NCBI GenBank assembly: GCA_039621445.1
Contig: CP154956.1
Span: 8,493,443-8,557,442, forward strand
Direction of reading: 5' to 3'
From: Euglena gracilis
Taxonomy: Eukaryota > Euglenida > Euglenophyceae > Euglenales
Length of the DNA: 64,000 bases
A program made the translations under genes and the position numbers. Under the pieces are notes generated by a model that saw nothing but the letters and a program-made list of their open reading frames with translations, made no database searches and was not told the origin of the DNA. Of this stretch, positions 32,726 to 43,487 are shown piece after piece (position 1 is the stretch's first letter; each line of letters begins with the position of its first letter).

Positions 32726-33279
32726 GGCGGCCACAGGTGCGCCACCCAAAATTGTGGTCAAATTTCGTTCTGGTGCCCACAGAGCCACCATTCTGTGGGC
32801 GCTACATGAAAACTTGGGTGATCGGGGGGAACACTCCCACCTCACCGACCCCTGCCCAAGGTGGGTCGCAGTCCGGTCCGCCTCGGCAATGCGCCGCCGC
32901 TTGTTGGCCACAGGAGGTGCCGTGGGGCATGTGGGTATGAGCTGTGCTCAAGACATGCATATGCAGCAGGGTTTTTCCAGAACCCCCCCCCCCACCGGTA
33001 AAACCACGGGGTGAGGGTCCAACATGCATATCCTCCCCTGGAAGGTGCCAAATCCCGGTAGGTTTTGCCATTTTTATCGTCGCAACGGGTTGGGAACAGA
33101 ATTATGAACTCCAAATAAGTATATCAATGTAAATATATGAAAACTTGACTGAATCAAAAATTTCAGGGGGTGCACAATGAGTACAAGCGCACATACAATA
33201 CAGAATTGTACACTCCAAAAAAAAACACATCCAAAAAGTTTACAAACGTGAATTACAGGGGGCGCAAAATTAAGGTACC

Positions 33280-33530
33280 TGTCCACCTGGGAAACTGTCA
33301 TGCCCAAGAACCTGTCAGGGTCCCGCCTGAGAAACTGTAAGGGTCCCCGTCACATGCCAACCTGTCAGCATAGAAAGCTGTCATCCCTGGTACTGGCCAA
33401 CCTGTCAGGGTGATTTCATTGACTTTCCCTTGACATGGCCTACTGGGAAACTGTCAGGGTCCCGCCAAGAAGTTGTCAGGGTCCCCAGTACCGGCGAACC
33501 TGTCAGGTGACAGTTTCCCAGAGGGGGGGG
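33280..33530. repeat. cctgtcaggg / gaaactgtca repeat cluster
   Basis: At least six units such as gggaaactgtcatgcc, aacctgtcagggtcccgcc and ggcgaacctgtcagg in tandem and inverted order, of the same family as 25085-25340. Confidence 0.7.
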
Positions 33531-34073
33531 GTTGGTAGCTGAAATGATGCCTGGGTGATATTTGGAGGAATTTTTCTTCCTTTCTTTTTCCTGAAAGCGG
33601 TCCCCCCAAAAGGTGTTAAGCTATCCAGGGTTCTTGGGGGGATTTATTGGAGGATTTGCTGGCCAGCCAGAGTTGAAGAGGGTCCTAAGACCTCCTCTCC
33701 GGGAATTTGGTCAATGGGGACTGTCTCCCGACAGGTCAGGGGGCACAATGCCAAACACCATCCTTTTTGACCTCGTGCCATTTTGCACTTGTGCTCATGA
33801 GAGATTCTGATGGATTAAGCTGTGGCATTGCAATGGGTGGCTTTCCAATTTGGCACTCCCGGCTTTCCCACCCCTGTTCAGTTGACTCTGGAACAGGCTT
33901 CTTTTTCATGAACCCGGGGAAGAAGAGGGTGCCCCATAAAAAACACCCCAAAGCCCAAAGCTTAACACCCCACCCAGGTCGAAGATGCCCCCCCCCCCGC
34001 TTCCACCCCTCCCCGAACCTTCCTGCAAAAGCAGCCAGTCCCAGCAATGAGGTTCCCCCCCCCTCCCAGGCAC

Positions 34074-34217
34074 CCCCTGGCCCTCCTCCAGCCGCAGCCC
34101 CACGGCGTAGAGCTTGGCGCCAACCTCCACCGCCTGCAGCAGGTGGGCGAACACCCGATTGCGGGAGTCCTGCCACCGCCGCAGCGCCCGCAGGGCGGCC
34201 CACACCGGTGGCAAACG
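34074..34217 (-). CDS. Candidate exon 14 of the split gene
   Basis: Reads RLPPVWAALRALRRWQDSRN, RVFAHLLQAVEVGAKLYAV, GLRLEEGQG. Acceptors TTGAG (34218) or TGGCAG (inside) and donor GGG-GTGCC (34074/34073) keep the phase. Long amphipathic helix character. The motif VEVGAKLYAVGLRLE faintly recalls the end of the ALIX/Bro1 V-domain (EG-x-FY), but this is far too weak to name the protein. Confidence 0.7.
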
Positions 34218-34305
34218 CTCAAGTGCTCCCGCACGCCTGTTGCCTTTTTTCATCCAAGGTGGAGAGAGCACCAATCCCGGACCGCCTCTAACAACCCCCG
34301 TCCAA

Positions 34306-34370
<65 letters not shown>

Positions 34371-34386
34371 CATCATCATCATCATC
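34306..34386. repeat. (ATG)n run that inverts to (ATC)n
   Basis: About 21 ATG/GAT units are followed at about 34370 by at least five CAT/ATC units, forming a perfect palindrome at the switch. Frames of pure Asp, Met, His or Ile across it are artefacts. Confidence 0.97.
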
Positions 34387-35011
34387 AGACCCTCCACGCC
34401 ATGGAATAATGTGGGGCCTTATTTGTTTCTGGGGGCTCGGGACCGAGTCAGCCATTCTCACTTTGAATGCAGCCGAGTTACTCCGAAGTCGACAAAACTG
34501 AAACCTGCCCAGAGGGGACCCACGTTCTGCCGAATGGAGCCCTACATCCACGGCTGGTCCAAGGTGCGGTATTTTCTGAGTAGAAATCATTTCCCAGCAG
34601 AAATTGGGGAAAAAAAGACCAAAAATCTGCCAAATTTTGTCAAAGTTTGCACATTTGGCAAATTCTGGCGACATTTTTTTTGCAACAAAATAACAAAAAA
34701 AGCACCTGGGTGCCCTTGTGAAACGTTCAAGGAATGGCAAGAACTCATTTTGCCTTCCATCTCAGGTTTTTGCAGAAAGGCAAAAAGTTGCGGGAAAATT
34801 GCGGGGATGGGGTTACCCCCTCCCTCTCCTGGGAAGCGGTCTCCTGGCTGATCGGCCAGCACCAGGGCCCTGACACCTTTCTTTGATGTCAAGTCCACCA
34901 ACTTCTTATCAAAGCCGGTACCCTCACAGGTTCTCGGCAATGACAGGTTAGCAATGACGAGGGGGGGGGATGATTGACATGGCGCGGTCCTTTGCGAGGA
35001 AAAAACCAAAC

Positions 35012-35091
35012 TCCCTTGGACCGGACCGCCCTGAGCACGAGCTGGTCGATGGAGCTCTGGACCTTGCCCCATGCCTCATGGACCGCCTGCG
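35012..35091 (-). CDS. Candidate exon 13 of the split gene
   Basis: Reads AVHEAWGKVQSSIDQLVL, RAVRSKG. The acceptor CACAACGCAG (ends 35087) and donor AAGGGA-GTTT (35012/35011) give phase 0 at both ends. Helical sequence and GC3-biased. Confidence 0.68.
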
Positions 35092-35337
35092 TTGTGGCGG
35101 GGGTGGGTGGGGTCTCCATCCCCGGTCCATTTGTGTCCTGGCTGTTTGATTCCACTTATTTAACCTCTTTCACCTCGAGTTTCTTTCAAAATAATAATAA
35201 TAATTCAAAAACCTCTATTTTTTTCAATGGGGGGAACACCGAAGGCACTGCCAGGCGAACTGTCAGGCGTTTCATCAGTTTTCTTGTTCGTTTCTTCGCA
35301 CGGGGGGGGGGGGGTCACCACCACCCATGGGACCATT

Positions 35338-35582
35338 TGCATAACACCAGACCATGCAACATAGTTTGCAAGCCTTGTCTCAACAAATGGAGCAATTTCC
35401 CCACAATTGCAGCAAAAGTTGCATGAACAACCAAAAAATCCTGATCTGGGAGCACTCGCCACACTAGAACATTTTTCCACCGTTGCAACCGCATTCAGGA
35501 TGCGCAACAGTGCATTATTCAATTGACCGGTGATTCCGCGAATTTTTCCCACTTTCATGCCCAAGCCTGGACTGAACATTCC
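35338..35582 (+). pseudogene. Decayed gag fragment of a Ty3-like element
   Basis: Pieces in two frames match the gag at 8.0-8.3 kb: TMQHSLQALSQQMEQF against MQHSLQALSHHLEPI, then QQKLHEQPKNPDLGALATLE, FSTVATAFR, and further on a segment matching GDSANFAHFSAQA. Frameshifts and an internal stop show it is dead. It lies in the intron between candidate exons 12 and 13, on the strand opposite to the gene. Confidence 0.75.
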
Positions 35583-35738
35583 TGTTAGGGGTGGTATAGC
35601 AGTTAGAATTGTGGCTCACAACCACGGCTCCATCTCCACAGTCACAAGGTACCCCGAGTGGCCAGCCTGACCAGCCCCCCCCCCTCTGTGCACTGCACTC
35701 CCCCCCCCCCCGGCCGCGATGGCGAACTCCACGAACAC

Positions 35739-35873
35739 CTGCGCCGCGCGCTGCAGCCGCCCCTTCCGCTCCTGTATCGCCTGCAGCACGTCGCGCAGCT
35801 CCTGCTGGCGCGCCGCCTCCTGCTTGACCCGGCTGGGGGCCAGCGCCATCACCTTGGCCCCGCCGCCGGGCAG
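35739..35873 (-). CDS. Candidate exon 12 of the split gene: coiled coil
   Basis: Reads LPGGGAKVMALAPSRVKQEA, ARQQELRDVLQAIQERKGRL, QRAAQ. Clean acceptor TTACTCAG (35874 on) and donor GCGCAG-GTGTTC (35739/35738). Heptad-like spacing and extreme GC3 make this one of the firmest exons. The reading frame stays open past the donor (VFVEFAIAAG) up to a G12 run. Confidence 0.78.
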
Positions 35874-35894
35874 CTGAGTAACCCCCCCCCATTT

Positions 35895-35992
35895 ATACAT
35901 ACATATATATACATATATATACATATATATACATATATACGTATATACATATGTATATATATACATATATATATATACGTACATATATATAC
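35895..35992. repeat. (ATAC/ATAT)n low-complexity tract
   Basis: Alternating purine-pyrimidine repeats of tatatacata units. Tyr/Ile repeat frames here are artefacts. Confidence 0.95.
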
Positions 35993-35999
35993 CGACCCC

Positions 36000-36375
36000 C
36001 ACATATCGTTTGTTCCGACCCCCCCCCCCCCGAAAAAACGGAAGAAAACCCATTTTTAACCGCCCCCCCCCGTTCCTCTGGTGGCCACAAAAGCAAAACA
36101 CAACAAAGGAAAAGGGGGTCACTGTAAACACAAAAAAGCACTCAGGTTCCCCCAGCGTCGACTTTTGGCAAAATATGGACATGTGGGCTGTTGTTTATTG
36201 GGGGTGGATGAGTAACCAGGGAGAGGATGAATGCACGTCTCCTCATCCCCGACGGTTGATAACCATAACCCATTTACACCGACTTCTCCATGTATACCCC
36301 CCCCCGGGATTTCAAGAAATGTGAAAGTGACACACCGACCCATCGATGTAAATGAGGGGGGGGGGTTAGCACGCA
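36000..36375. mobile_element. G/C-run element with catttacaccgac units
   Basis: Contains gaccC12-gaaaaaacgg, acccatttacaccgactt, C8-gggatttcaagaaatgtgaaa and gatgtaaatga-G10-tta. Related sequence with the same gatttcaagaaatgtgaaa core occurs at about 53280-53690. Confidence 0.6.
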
Positions 36376-37009
36376 TGCACACGCAGCGCACACCGCCGTG
36401 GCATTCGGGACGGGGAACCGTCCCTCTCAACTGTCTGTGGCTGTCAGAAAAATGGCATCGAACCGCCATTGTGGTGTTGAATTACCGCAGGATTTTGTGC
36501 CGCCGCATTTTTTTCTAGTTTGCTTTTCCCACGGTCTCATTCAAGTGATTTCAATCACTCAAATGCGGGACAACAGGAAGCTCTCAACCAATTTTGCTGT
36601 TGCAGCTCTTAAGTGCAGGATTTTTTTTCTATTTTTACCTCAGACTGTCTCTACATCAATTCAGTGGATGACTCCAATGCTTCACAGAAAAGCGATTATT
36701 GTTGCGAAAAAGGTTTTTTTTTTCGGTGTGTTGATTCCTGCTCTCTATATATGGACACATCTCTCATGCTCCATGGGGGATTGCACCACATACGAGCCCC
36801 AAAGAAGTCCAGCCTGGATGGTTATTTGTCAGCAACCTGGTAGGGTTATGGAAACGATACGCGGCCATCCCCCCACACACACCAGATGCAGGCAGGCTCA
36901 TGGTGGCTTTTTTCCGTGTTTATGCATTTCCCCCCTCCCCCTTTTTGTTTTTTAGGGGAGCAGATTTTGGTTTTGTTTTTGTGTCATATTTTTGAGTGTT
37001 TTGGAGCAT

Positions 37010-37280
37010 ACCCCCCCCCCCCAGGAACTGCCATGCCAAGAAAGTGTCAGGGCCCTACTACTGGCCCACATACCATGATAGTTGTTGCCCCCGGTCCCCC
37101 CCTTGTCCAAGACACACTGTCTCGTTGACCCCCTCCCCGTGTCAATGGCATTCTTCCGGGACACCACCTGAGATTTTTCATTGAACTACAGTGGCGTTGG
37201 CACACCATGTCGTTGACTCACACCCCTGTGAACAACACATTCCCGGGACATTGGCGTGTCTTGGACCGGGGGGGGGGGGT
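37010..37280. mobile_element. G/C-run element with cgttgacac / gtgtcaacg units, diverged
   Basis: Carries C12, ccttgtccaagacacactg, cgtgtcaatggc, catgtcgttgactc and ggcgtgtcttggacc-G11. These units match those of the better preserved element at 56443-56644. Confidence 0.55.
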
Positions 37281-37366
37281 TGCCAACCTGTCTGGTGACT
37301 TCAAACTCTGCCCATGCCGGACTGGCTGCCCCCACCATGCCCTCGGAGAACTCCCCGGGTGTTTAC

Positions 37367-37496
37367 TGCCAACCCCGCCCGGCGCCGGCCAGCGCGCTCC
37401 ATCGAGAGGATCTCTTTCATGGCGCTCAGCCGGTTCCAGCTCTTCGGCCTCAGCACATGCCGAACCCTCTGGGACGGCCAGGCGTGAAGCCTGGGC
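37367..37496 (-). CDS. Candidate exon 11 of the split gene
   Basis: Reads LHAWPSQRVRHVLRPKSWNR, LSAMKEILSMERAGRRRAGL. Acceptor GCCCAG (37491-37496) lies directly against the end of the hAT-like element at 37496-37748; donor GGCA-GTAAAC at 37367/37366 is strong. Two other frames are open but lack the GC3 bias of this one. Confidence 0.65.
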
Positions 37497-37748
37497 AGGG
37501 TTTTTTTTAAAGACCGGAGGGAGGGGGGTCCCCCCACCCACCCACCCCCTGCCCCCCCGGGGGGGGGGGGTCCCGGGGGACCCAACCCACTTTTCCCCGA
37601 ACAGGCTCAAAAATTGCGGAAAATGCCAAAAATAGCACCTTTCAAAAATTTTCGGAGCCTTTGGCACCGAAAGGTATATCCCCCCTGGGGGGACCCCCCC
37701 CCCCGGGGGAGGGGGTCCGGCCGGGGGTCCACGACTAAAAAACCCCTG
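37496..37748. mobile_element. hAT-like MITE, copy adjacent to exon 11
   Basis: Ends CAGGG-ttttttttaaagacc and (inverted) CAGGGG-ttttttagtcgtgg. The body has G/C runs, cccaacccacttttcccc, a degenerate hairpin ttcggagcctttggcaccgaa and tatatcccccc. The flanking 8-mers are similar but shifted (agcctggg and ggctgggt). It is about 250 bp and has no coding capacity. Confidence 0.75.
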
Positions 37749-37966
37749 GGCTGGGTGTGAAGCCGGGGTGGTGGAGCCAAGGGGCGACCAGCTTCTTTTG
37801 GCTTCTCTTCTTTTTCTCCCACCCCAGGTTGGCGAGGTCCAAATGACTTCAAATCTTTTAACGGCAGGCAACACCATCATTCACAAAGCAAAAAAAGGGA
37901 GGGAAAGACCATAGTTTTCGTCTTAGAGAAGCTTTCTCTCTGCTCTCTGCGCTCCCCCTTCCTGAG

Positions 37967-38240
37967 CAGGGGTTTTTTTAAGACCGGGGGGGAGGGGGGC
38001 CCCCCCCCACCCACCCACCCCCTGGGGGGGCCCCCCCGGGGGGTCCCGGGGGACCCACAAAAAATGGCCGAAAAATCGCGAAAAGTGCTAAAAAATAGAA
38101 TTTTTTCGGCGCCTGCGGCGCCGAAACGTATATCCCACCCCCCTCCGGGGGACCCCCCGGGGGGGGGGGGGGCTCGGCCGGACCCACCCACCCTACCCCC
38201 CCCCTCCCCCCCCGGGGGTCCACGACTAAAAAAACCCCTG
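37967..38240. mobile_element. hAT-like MITE with perfect 8-bp target duplication
   Basis: Starts CAGGGG-tttttttaagacc and ends ggtccacgactaaaaaaa-CCCCTG. It is flanked exactly by TTCCTGAG on both sides (37959-37966 and 38241-38248). The 8-bp duplication and CAGGG-type tips are hallmarks of the hAT superfamily. The body has a perfect hairpin ttcggcgcctgcggcgccgaa and G/C runs, and is closely related to 37496-37748. Confidence 0.9.
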
Positions 38241-38403
38241 TTCCTGAGGCAGCCCCCCCATGCGTGACAGAATTATTACAGGATATTGTGCCAAAATCTC
38301 TTATATGCAAAAGACCATTTTTTTTCTGTGCCAAAGATATTGTTTTGGTTATATGCACTTGTGTCCGCACAAATGCAGTATATACAGGCCCACATTTACG
38401 TCA

Positions 38404-38406
<3 letters not shown>

Positions 38407-38441
<35 letters not shown>
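38407..38441. repeat. (TG)n microsatellite
   Basis: About 17 TG units in an intron. Confidence 0.95.
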
Positions 38442-38442
<1 letters not shown>

Positions 38443-38739
38443 AGCACAAAACAAATATCTTCGGCCAAATTTGATGTTGTGGAAAATGGTCAGAGTGGAT
38501 TGTCCAGGACTAAATGCAGCAAACGTCCGTACATGCCACTGCCAGGGCTGGTCAGATCTGTACGGGAAGACCTGGCCGAGAGGGGGGGGGGTTATTGGAC
38601 CAGGGTGTTCGTTGGACCAATGGACACCAAGATGGTTCAACTTCAGGGTCATTGACACACGTCCCTTTTGTGCGTTATACTGACGCATGTGCAAAACCTG
38701 TCTACTCGGTGTGGGCGTTTCATCTTCGAAGGACATCTG

Positions 38740-38817
38740 CTGGGCTGGTACTTGTCCTCAATTTCCTCCAGGAAGGATGCCAGCAGCTTCCGGCTCTCAA
38801 CCTCCTGCTGTTGAGAG
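38740..38817 (-). CDS. Candidate exon 10 of the split gene: coiled coil
   Basis: Reads SQQQEVESRKLLASFLEE, IEDKYQP. Acceptor GGCCAG (38818-38823) and donor GACAA-GTACC (38752/38751) or a later one keep the phase. Codons are less extreme in GC3 than in neighbours. The phase continues well into exon 11. Confidence 0.65.
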
Positions 38818-38867
38818 CTGGCCGCCCTGTAATCCAGGCCACAAAGAAAATATGCACTCTCACACTC

Positions 38868-38887
38868 ACACATACACACAACACACC

Positions 38888-38976
<89 letters not shown>

Positions 38977-39140
38977 GCGCGCCGACATACACACACACAC
39001 GCGCGCGCGCGCGCACGCACGCACGCACGCATGCACGCACACACACACACACACACACATGCGCACGCGCGCGCGCACACACACACATACACAACACACA
39101 CAACACACACACACAACACACACACACACACACACACAAA
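38868..39140. repeat. (AC)n/(GC)n mixed microsatellite, about 270 bp
   Basis: AC tract with inserted cgcgcg blocks near 38962, 39000 and 39065. Alternating purine-pyrimidine DNA of this kind favours Z-DNA. Confidence 0.97.
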
Positions 39141-39174
39141 CGTACAGACCATACATCTCTTTAAGGACCCCGGG

Positions 39175-39605
39175 GGGGGGTGCTGGGCTAGGGCTAGAAA
39201 TTTGGGCTGGCTAGAAATTTGGGCTGGCTAGAAATTTGGGCTCGCTAGCCCGCCCCCCCCCCCCGGGGGGGCTGGACCCCAGCTGGACCCGAACCGGGGC
39301 GAGCTGGACTGAAATCGGAAAAATGCCCAAAAATGACCTGCAGAACACAGTTTTGAAAAAATGATGCATCTGAAACCCCCCAAAAATGCCCCAAACGCCC
39401 CCCAAACCCCATTTTTGGCCACTTTTGAACACAGTTTTTCAAAAAAATTTCGGCGCTTTGCGCCGAAAAATTTTGGGCTGGACCCCCCAAAAAGAGGCTG
39501 GCTGGCAGCACCCCCCCCCCCCCCCGGGGGGGGGAGGGGGCTGCTGCGGCTGGGCTGGGCCCAAATCGGGGCTGGCTGCAGCCGCCCCCCCCGGGGGGGG
39601 GGGTT
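39175..39605. repeat. G/C-run repeat tract with GC hairpin
   Basis: Direct repeats of gctagaaatttgggctgg (three near 39190-39245), C10-G6 and C14-G7 runs, and hairpin cggcgctttgcgccg near 39450. It is probably one MITE of the hairpin class; ends unclear. Confidence 0.55.
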
Positions 39606-40509
39606 CGCAAAACCTTAGAGAGATGTATGGTACAGACACACAGCCAAATAATGGGGGCCTTGGCGACCTTCTGTACTGCCAGGTTCCCATAATTGACAGG
39701 GATTATGACAGGTTCCTGGGCACAACGATGGCAGGCATTTCAAAGAATCTTTGCCCTAACAGTTCGGCCAATATTGGGACCCCTGAAAATTCTGGTGGAA
39801 CTCTCATAGGCCACTCTGGGGACAACAACTTTTTTGAGGAGGGTACCCCCCACAGGAAGTTTTCACCAGAGAAACTGGCTGACACAACTGCAAACTATCC
39901 CTTCTCAGGGAGGCCTGCAGTGAACTTTCCAACACGACAGGTCAGCTAATGCAAACCCCAAGGTGGCAACTTCCCAGGGTAAGTGACAGCCACATGCGGG
40001 TGACAATTCTGGCAGGGCGGCACGGGCAGGTCCGGTGGGAGGTGGGTGGATCCCCCCACCCATCACAGCACTGCGCAATGAAAAATTCCTTCGGAGCCGA
40101 ATAAAATTTTTTACCTAAAAATCGGCACCCCAAAAACATGGGAAAGCCTGGTGGGGGTCCTGGTGGGGGTGGGGGGGTCGACCCCCCCCCCCCACCACCC
40201 ATAGGGTTTCAAGGATTCCTGTACAGCCCTGATGTCTGGGGTGGAGGTCAGCACTTGGGGAGGCTAACCCCCCCCCCTAACAGAAGCGCGGGGCCGCTAC
40301 AAGTGCAGGGTCCAAATAAAAGCACCCCCTTCCATCGAAAGAGTCGGTCCACTACTATCGGGCCGGAAGGGCCCAAATAGAAGCGCACCCCCCACCGCCA
40401 GAGGCGGCAGTAAGCGCTATAAGCGCACCCGCGCTTCTATTAGGGAGGGGGGGTTTACCCCTCACGGTGGCGGTTGCTGTGCCATCGCCATGGCCGGCCG
40501 GGGCGGGAC

Positions 40510-40618
40510 CAGATGTCGACCTCCCGCGTCAGCTCCTCCTCCTTCTCGCGCAGCGCCAGCCGCATCCGCACCACCTCCTGCTGCAGCGCCACCGCCGCCG
40601 TGTTCATCGCCAGGCCGC
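40510..40618 (-). CDS. Candidate exon 9 of the split gene: coiled coil
   Basis: Reads AMNTAAVALQQEVVRMRLAL, REKEEELTREVDI. Donor GAG-GTCGAC (40521/40520) or CTG-GTCC (40510/40509). On the 5' side no AG precedes the block closely: the first AG is CTGCAG at about 40581. A shared GCGGCCT (40612-40618 and 42466-42472) is in phase and could mark the junction instead. Clear charged heptad pattern. Confidence 0.72.
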
Positions 40619-40639
40619 GGCCACCGCCCCGGACCCCAA

Positions 40640-42080
40640 CCCCCGGGTTGCAGGGTGGGGGACGGTGGCATTATGTTTTTAAAGGTGCCCTGAAATGCTT
40701 TAAAATGCCTTTAAATTTTTTCACTCTGGTCAAAAAAAATATTTGAAAAATGATGTTGCAGAATCTCGGCAAAAACAGGCCAACAGCACGGAAAAAAAAG
40801 ATTTCTGGCATCGCTGGAACATTGTCTATCCAAAAAAAACGTGATTTCGACTTTTTGATTTTGGACCCCGTTCGATCCTCAGATCGTCCCTGGACCGCAT
40901 TAAAAAAAAATGCCGTAAAATGCCGTAAAAAAAACCTTAAAAATTCCTTTAATTTGACATAAAATTTGAAATAATTTTGTCCTTTAAAAACACAACAGGG
41001 GGTTTAATTTGGGGGGTCTGGGTCTGCTCATGTGCAGACCCAGAGGCTTGATGAAAAAACCCATGTCTGTTGTGCGTTGAACCCCTCTGACAAAACACCC
41101 CCCTTTGATGCTGACCCCCCATCCACAGCAATTCAATATATTCGGGGGGGGGCAGGGTTTACTTGTGCCACAATAGAAATTACAGCACTTCCATATCCCG
41201 GATCAAATCTGCGCAATGGTGTCCCATGGGACGCTGGCAGTGTCCAAACTGGCTTCCATGTGGACCGATTGGAACCGTTTACCGGGAGCAAGCTGGTTTC
41301 CTGACAGCCAAACCCACCAAGGAGCGCCTACGGAGGAGGTTGACCCTGTGGGGGCGATTCCGGGAAGGGCAGGGGAGGGAAAGCCAACCATCGCCGCCAA
41401 GGGAGGTGATCATGGCCGCTGTACAGCCGGATCCGCCGCTCCTCGCACCCAGGGCAGGCCATCCATTGCGGCAGTGGCGACCACCAAATCCGAGACGGAG
41501 AATTTCTGGTGGGACCCGGGGGTCGGCACCCACCCACCCATCCCCAGGGCCGGGGGGGGGGGGGGGCCCCGGGGCCCCAAAGGTCCTCGGGGGGGGGGGG
41601 GGCGGACCTAGTAGGAAACCCGCGGAGTTTCCTCTATATTCGGTGCAGAGGGGAGGCCGGGATCATAAATACGTGGTCTGAGAGTCAGACCAAACAGAGC
41701 AGATGCCTCTGAGCGATGCCTGCTCCGATCTTGGGTGGGCGGTTGAAAACCCCACGAACTAAAACCTGGCTGGAGTAAAATGGGTACTTTTCTACAAACT
41801 CATCCAGAACACCAGGAAATTGTGTTGGTATTTACTACATAGAAAAGGCCAAATCACCTTTGATTCTGAGAATTACCCAACGAAACATTGGGAATTCTTT
41901 TTGAACGTTTTGGAAATTAATTTTTTTGGCTATTTGCAACAACTTTGACCACTCCTTCTTCCTGAAATTTTTACTCCGTCCATGAAAGCACAAAGGAATG
42001 AACTTGACAAACCTGTCGGTGTTGAAACTTTGCGGTGCTGAAGGTGTTGATCAAAGTGTTGCCAATGATGCACACATCGT
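40640..42080. other. Intron sequence between exons 8 and 9 without recognised features
   Basis: Mixed composition with A7-9 runs around 40730-40940 and G/C runs at 41557-41605. Open frames at 41160-41700 are Gly/Pro/Arg-rich and show no domain. I see nothing assignable. Confidence 0.4.
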
Positions 42081-42088
42081 CAGATTAT

Positions 42089-42107
42089 GCATGCACGCAT
42101 GCGCGCG

Positions 42108-42165
<58 letters not shown>

Positions 42166-42270
42166 TGCGCGCGCACACACACACATGCGCGCACACACAG
42201 ACCGACGCGCGCACACACACAAGACCGACACACACAGCCACCCAAAACACATTAAAAAAGCAAAAAAAAG

Positions 42271-42321
<51 letters not shown>
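42089..42321. repeat. (GC)n/(AC)n microsatellite followed by a poly(A) tract
   Basis: AC with gcgcgc blocks to about 42235, then from 42252 an A tract of about 55 bases with two G. The A tract could be the tail of a retroposed sequence, but no body is recognisable. Confidence 0.9.
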
Positions 42322-42326
<5 letters not shown>

Positions 42327-42465
42327 ACAATAAAAACTACACGCGACACGACCGCCACCACAAAAACCGCATTCCGCCACGCAACATTGCACACACAAGT
42401 CCCATTTGTGATTGCTTCACTCGTTGCTGTCGGCGGAAACATTGCTTGCCTAGCAAAAACAGGCG

Positions 42466-42593
42466 AGGCCGCCCTGTGCTTGGTACCAGTGGTCCAGCTT
42501 GCGCATCTCGGTCTCCCTCTGCGAGCCGCCGCTCATTGTCGGAATGACGTGTTCATGTACTGCGTCGCGGCGAACGCGGAGCTGGCGGGCCTC
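42466..42593 (-). CDS. Candidate exon 8 of the split gene
   Basis: Reads EARQLRVRRDAVHEHVIP, TMSGGSQRETEMRKLDHWYQ. Acceptor GGGGAG (ends 42594) fits the previous exon in phase. No good GT donor is seen; CAA-GC (42480/42479) would be a GC-type donor, or the exon runs to the shared GCGGCCT at 42466. Strong GC3 at both ends of the block. Confidence 0.65.
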
Positions 42594-43289
42594 CTCCCCA
42601 GGGCGATGTCAGGCAAATTAATTGTTGTCCTAGCACAAGAATTTAATGAATAATTCACAGGAAAAAATGGCCGAAAAAAATGGCAAAAAACAGTCGACAT
42701 CAGGGGAAAAAAAATATTACTGGCATTATTGGCATTTCTGGAGCCATCGCCAACCCAGCAAAAACATCAAAAAACGAGCTTTTTTTGAGTTGTTCTGACC
42801 CTGTTTGAGTCCCAGTTCAATCCTTGGTGGGCGGCGGTCCTTAGCAAAAAAATGCAAAATCTGTCCCTTGTGGACCTCCCCGCTTCCCATAGTTGGACCA
42901 AACCCTCCATTTGACGATATATGCTTCCATGTGACAGATGCCATCCCGGCGGGATCAAAAAAATCGGTGCCAATATGCCTCACCAGCTGGAGCTTCGTTC
43001 AAACGAACCTCAAAGATAAGCAAAATCTGCGACAGCAGCGGTCAATGCTGGGGGGGGGCGGGAAGCATTTCTGAGAGGACCAGCTTTGAGCACCTGTCAG
43101 CCTGTATCAGAGCGAAATTTGAGCAAATCAATGTGGTTTTTAAACACATTGATGGTTTAAATATTCCTCTTTTCAATTCCTCCAATCTTCACGGTATCGA
43201 TGTTCAGGGATTTGACAGTTGGACATGAGGTTTGAACGTGTTTTTCTTTATGGGCCATAAGACTCCAAAAAATGATGCACCATCAAATA

Positions 43290-43313
43290 ATAATAATAAT
43301 AATAATAATAATT
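43290..43313. repeat. (AAT)n microsatellite
   Basis: About eight AAT units just left of exon 7. Short runs of the same unit occur at 35191-35205 and 54438-54450. Confidence 0.9.
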
Positions 43314-43366
43314 TTTGGAATCGCGGCAAAAACACCGCCGAGTCATTGCGCCAGGGGCGGCGCTGG

Positions 43367-43487
43367 GGCGGGCCCGGGCGGCACTCTTGTCGCGCCGCTC
43401 CAGGGAGCGCTCCACCTTGTCCAGTGCGTTGAGGTCCCCCAGCGCCTCGTCGCGCCGCTTGGCGTGGTCCTTCCGCAGCTGCGACAG
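43367..43487 (-). CDS. Candidate exon 7 of the split gene: coiled coil
   Basis: Reads LSQLRKDHAKRRDEALGD, LNALDKVERSLERRDK. Acceptor GCGGAG (43488-43490) or CGCAG inside. A strong donor AAG-GTGGAG lies at 43416/43415, but the coding-like sequence continues to about 43367. Shared octamers AGCTGCGG (with exon 6) and GGCCCGCC (with exon 8) are both in phase. The most convincing coiled-coil block in the set. Confidence 0.75.

Noticed and set aside
33906-34851. Poly-Asp, poly-Met, poly-Ile and poly-His frames
   Set aside because: Produced by the (ATG)n/(ATC)n repeat. Only the short exon at 34074-34217 in this area has coding bias.
34074-35091. Identification of the split gene as ALIX/Bro1
   Set aside because: Only a faint EG-x-(L/F)Y-like motif and a Pro-rich tail point that way; no Bro1 domain signature was found, so no name is given.
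37399-37403. Junction of exons 11 and 12 at the shared GCGCTGGCC
   Set aside because: The 9 bases are out of phase between the two coding frames. The GT-AG join at 37367/35873 keeps the frame.
37218-37880. 220-codon minus-strand frame as a gene
   Set aside because: It crosses a MITE and reads exon 11 in the wrong frame; the frame with GC3 bias is the one listed for exon 11.
42252-42321. Poly(A) tail of a processed pseudogene
   Set aside because: No gene-like body or target duplication is visible next to it; it follows an AC microsatellite and is more simply a repeat.
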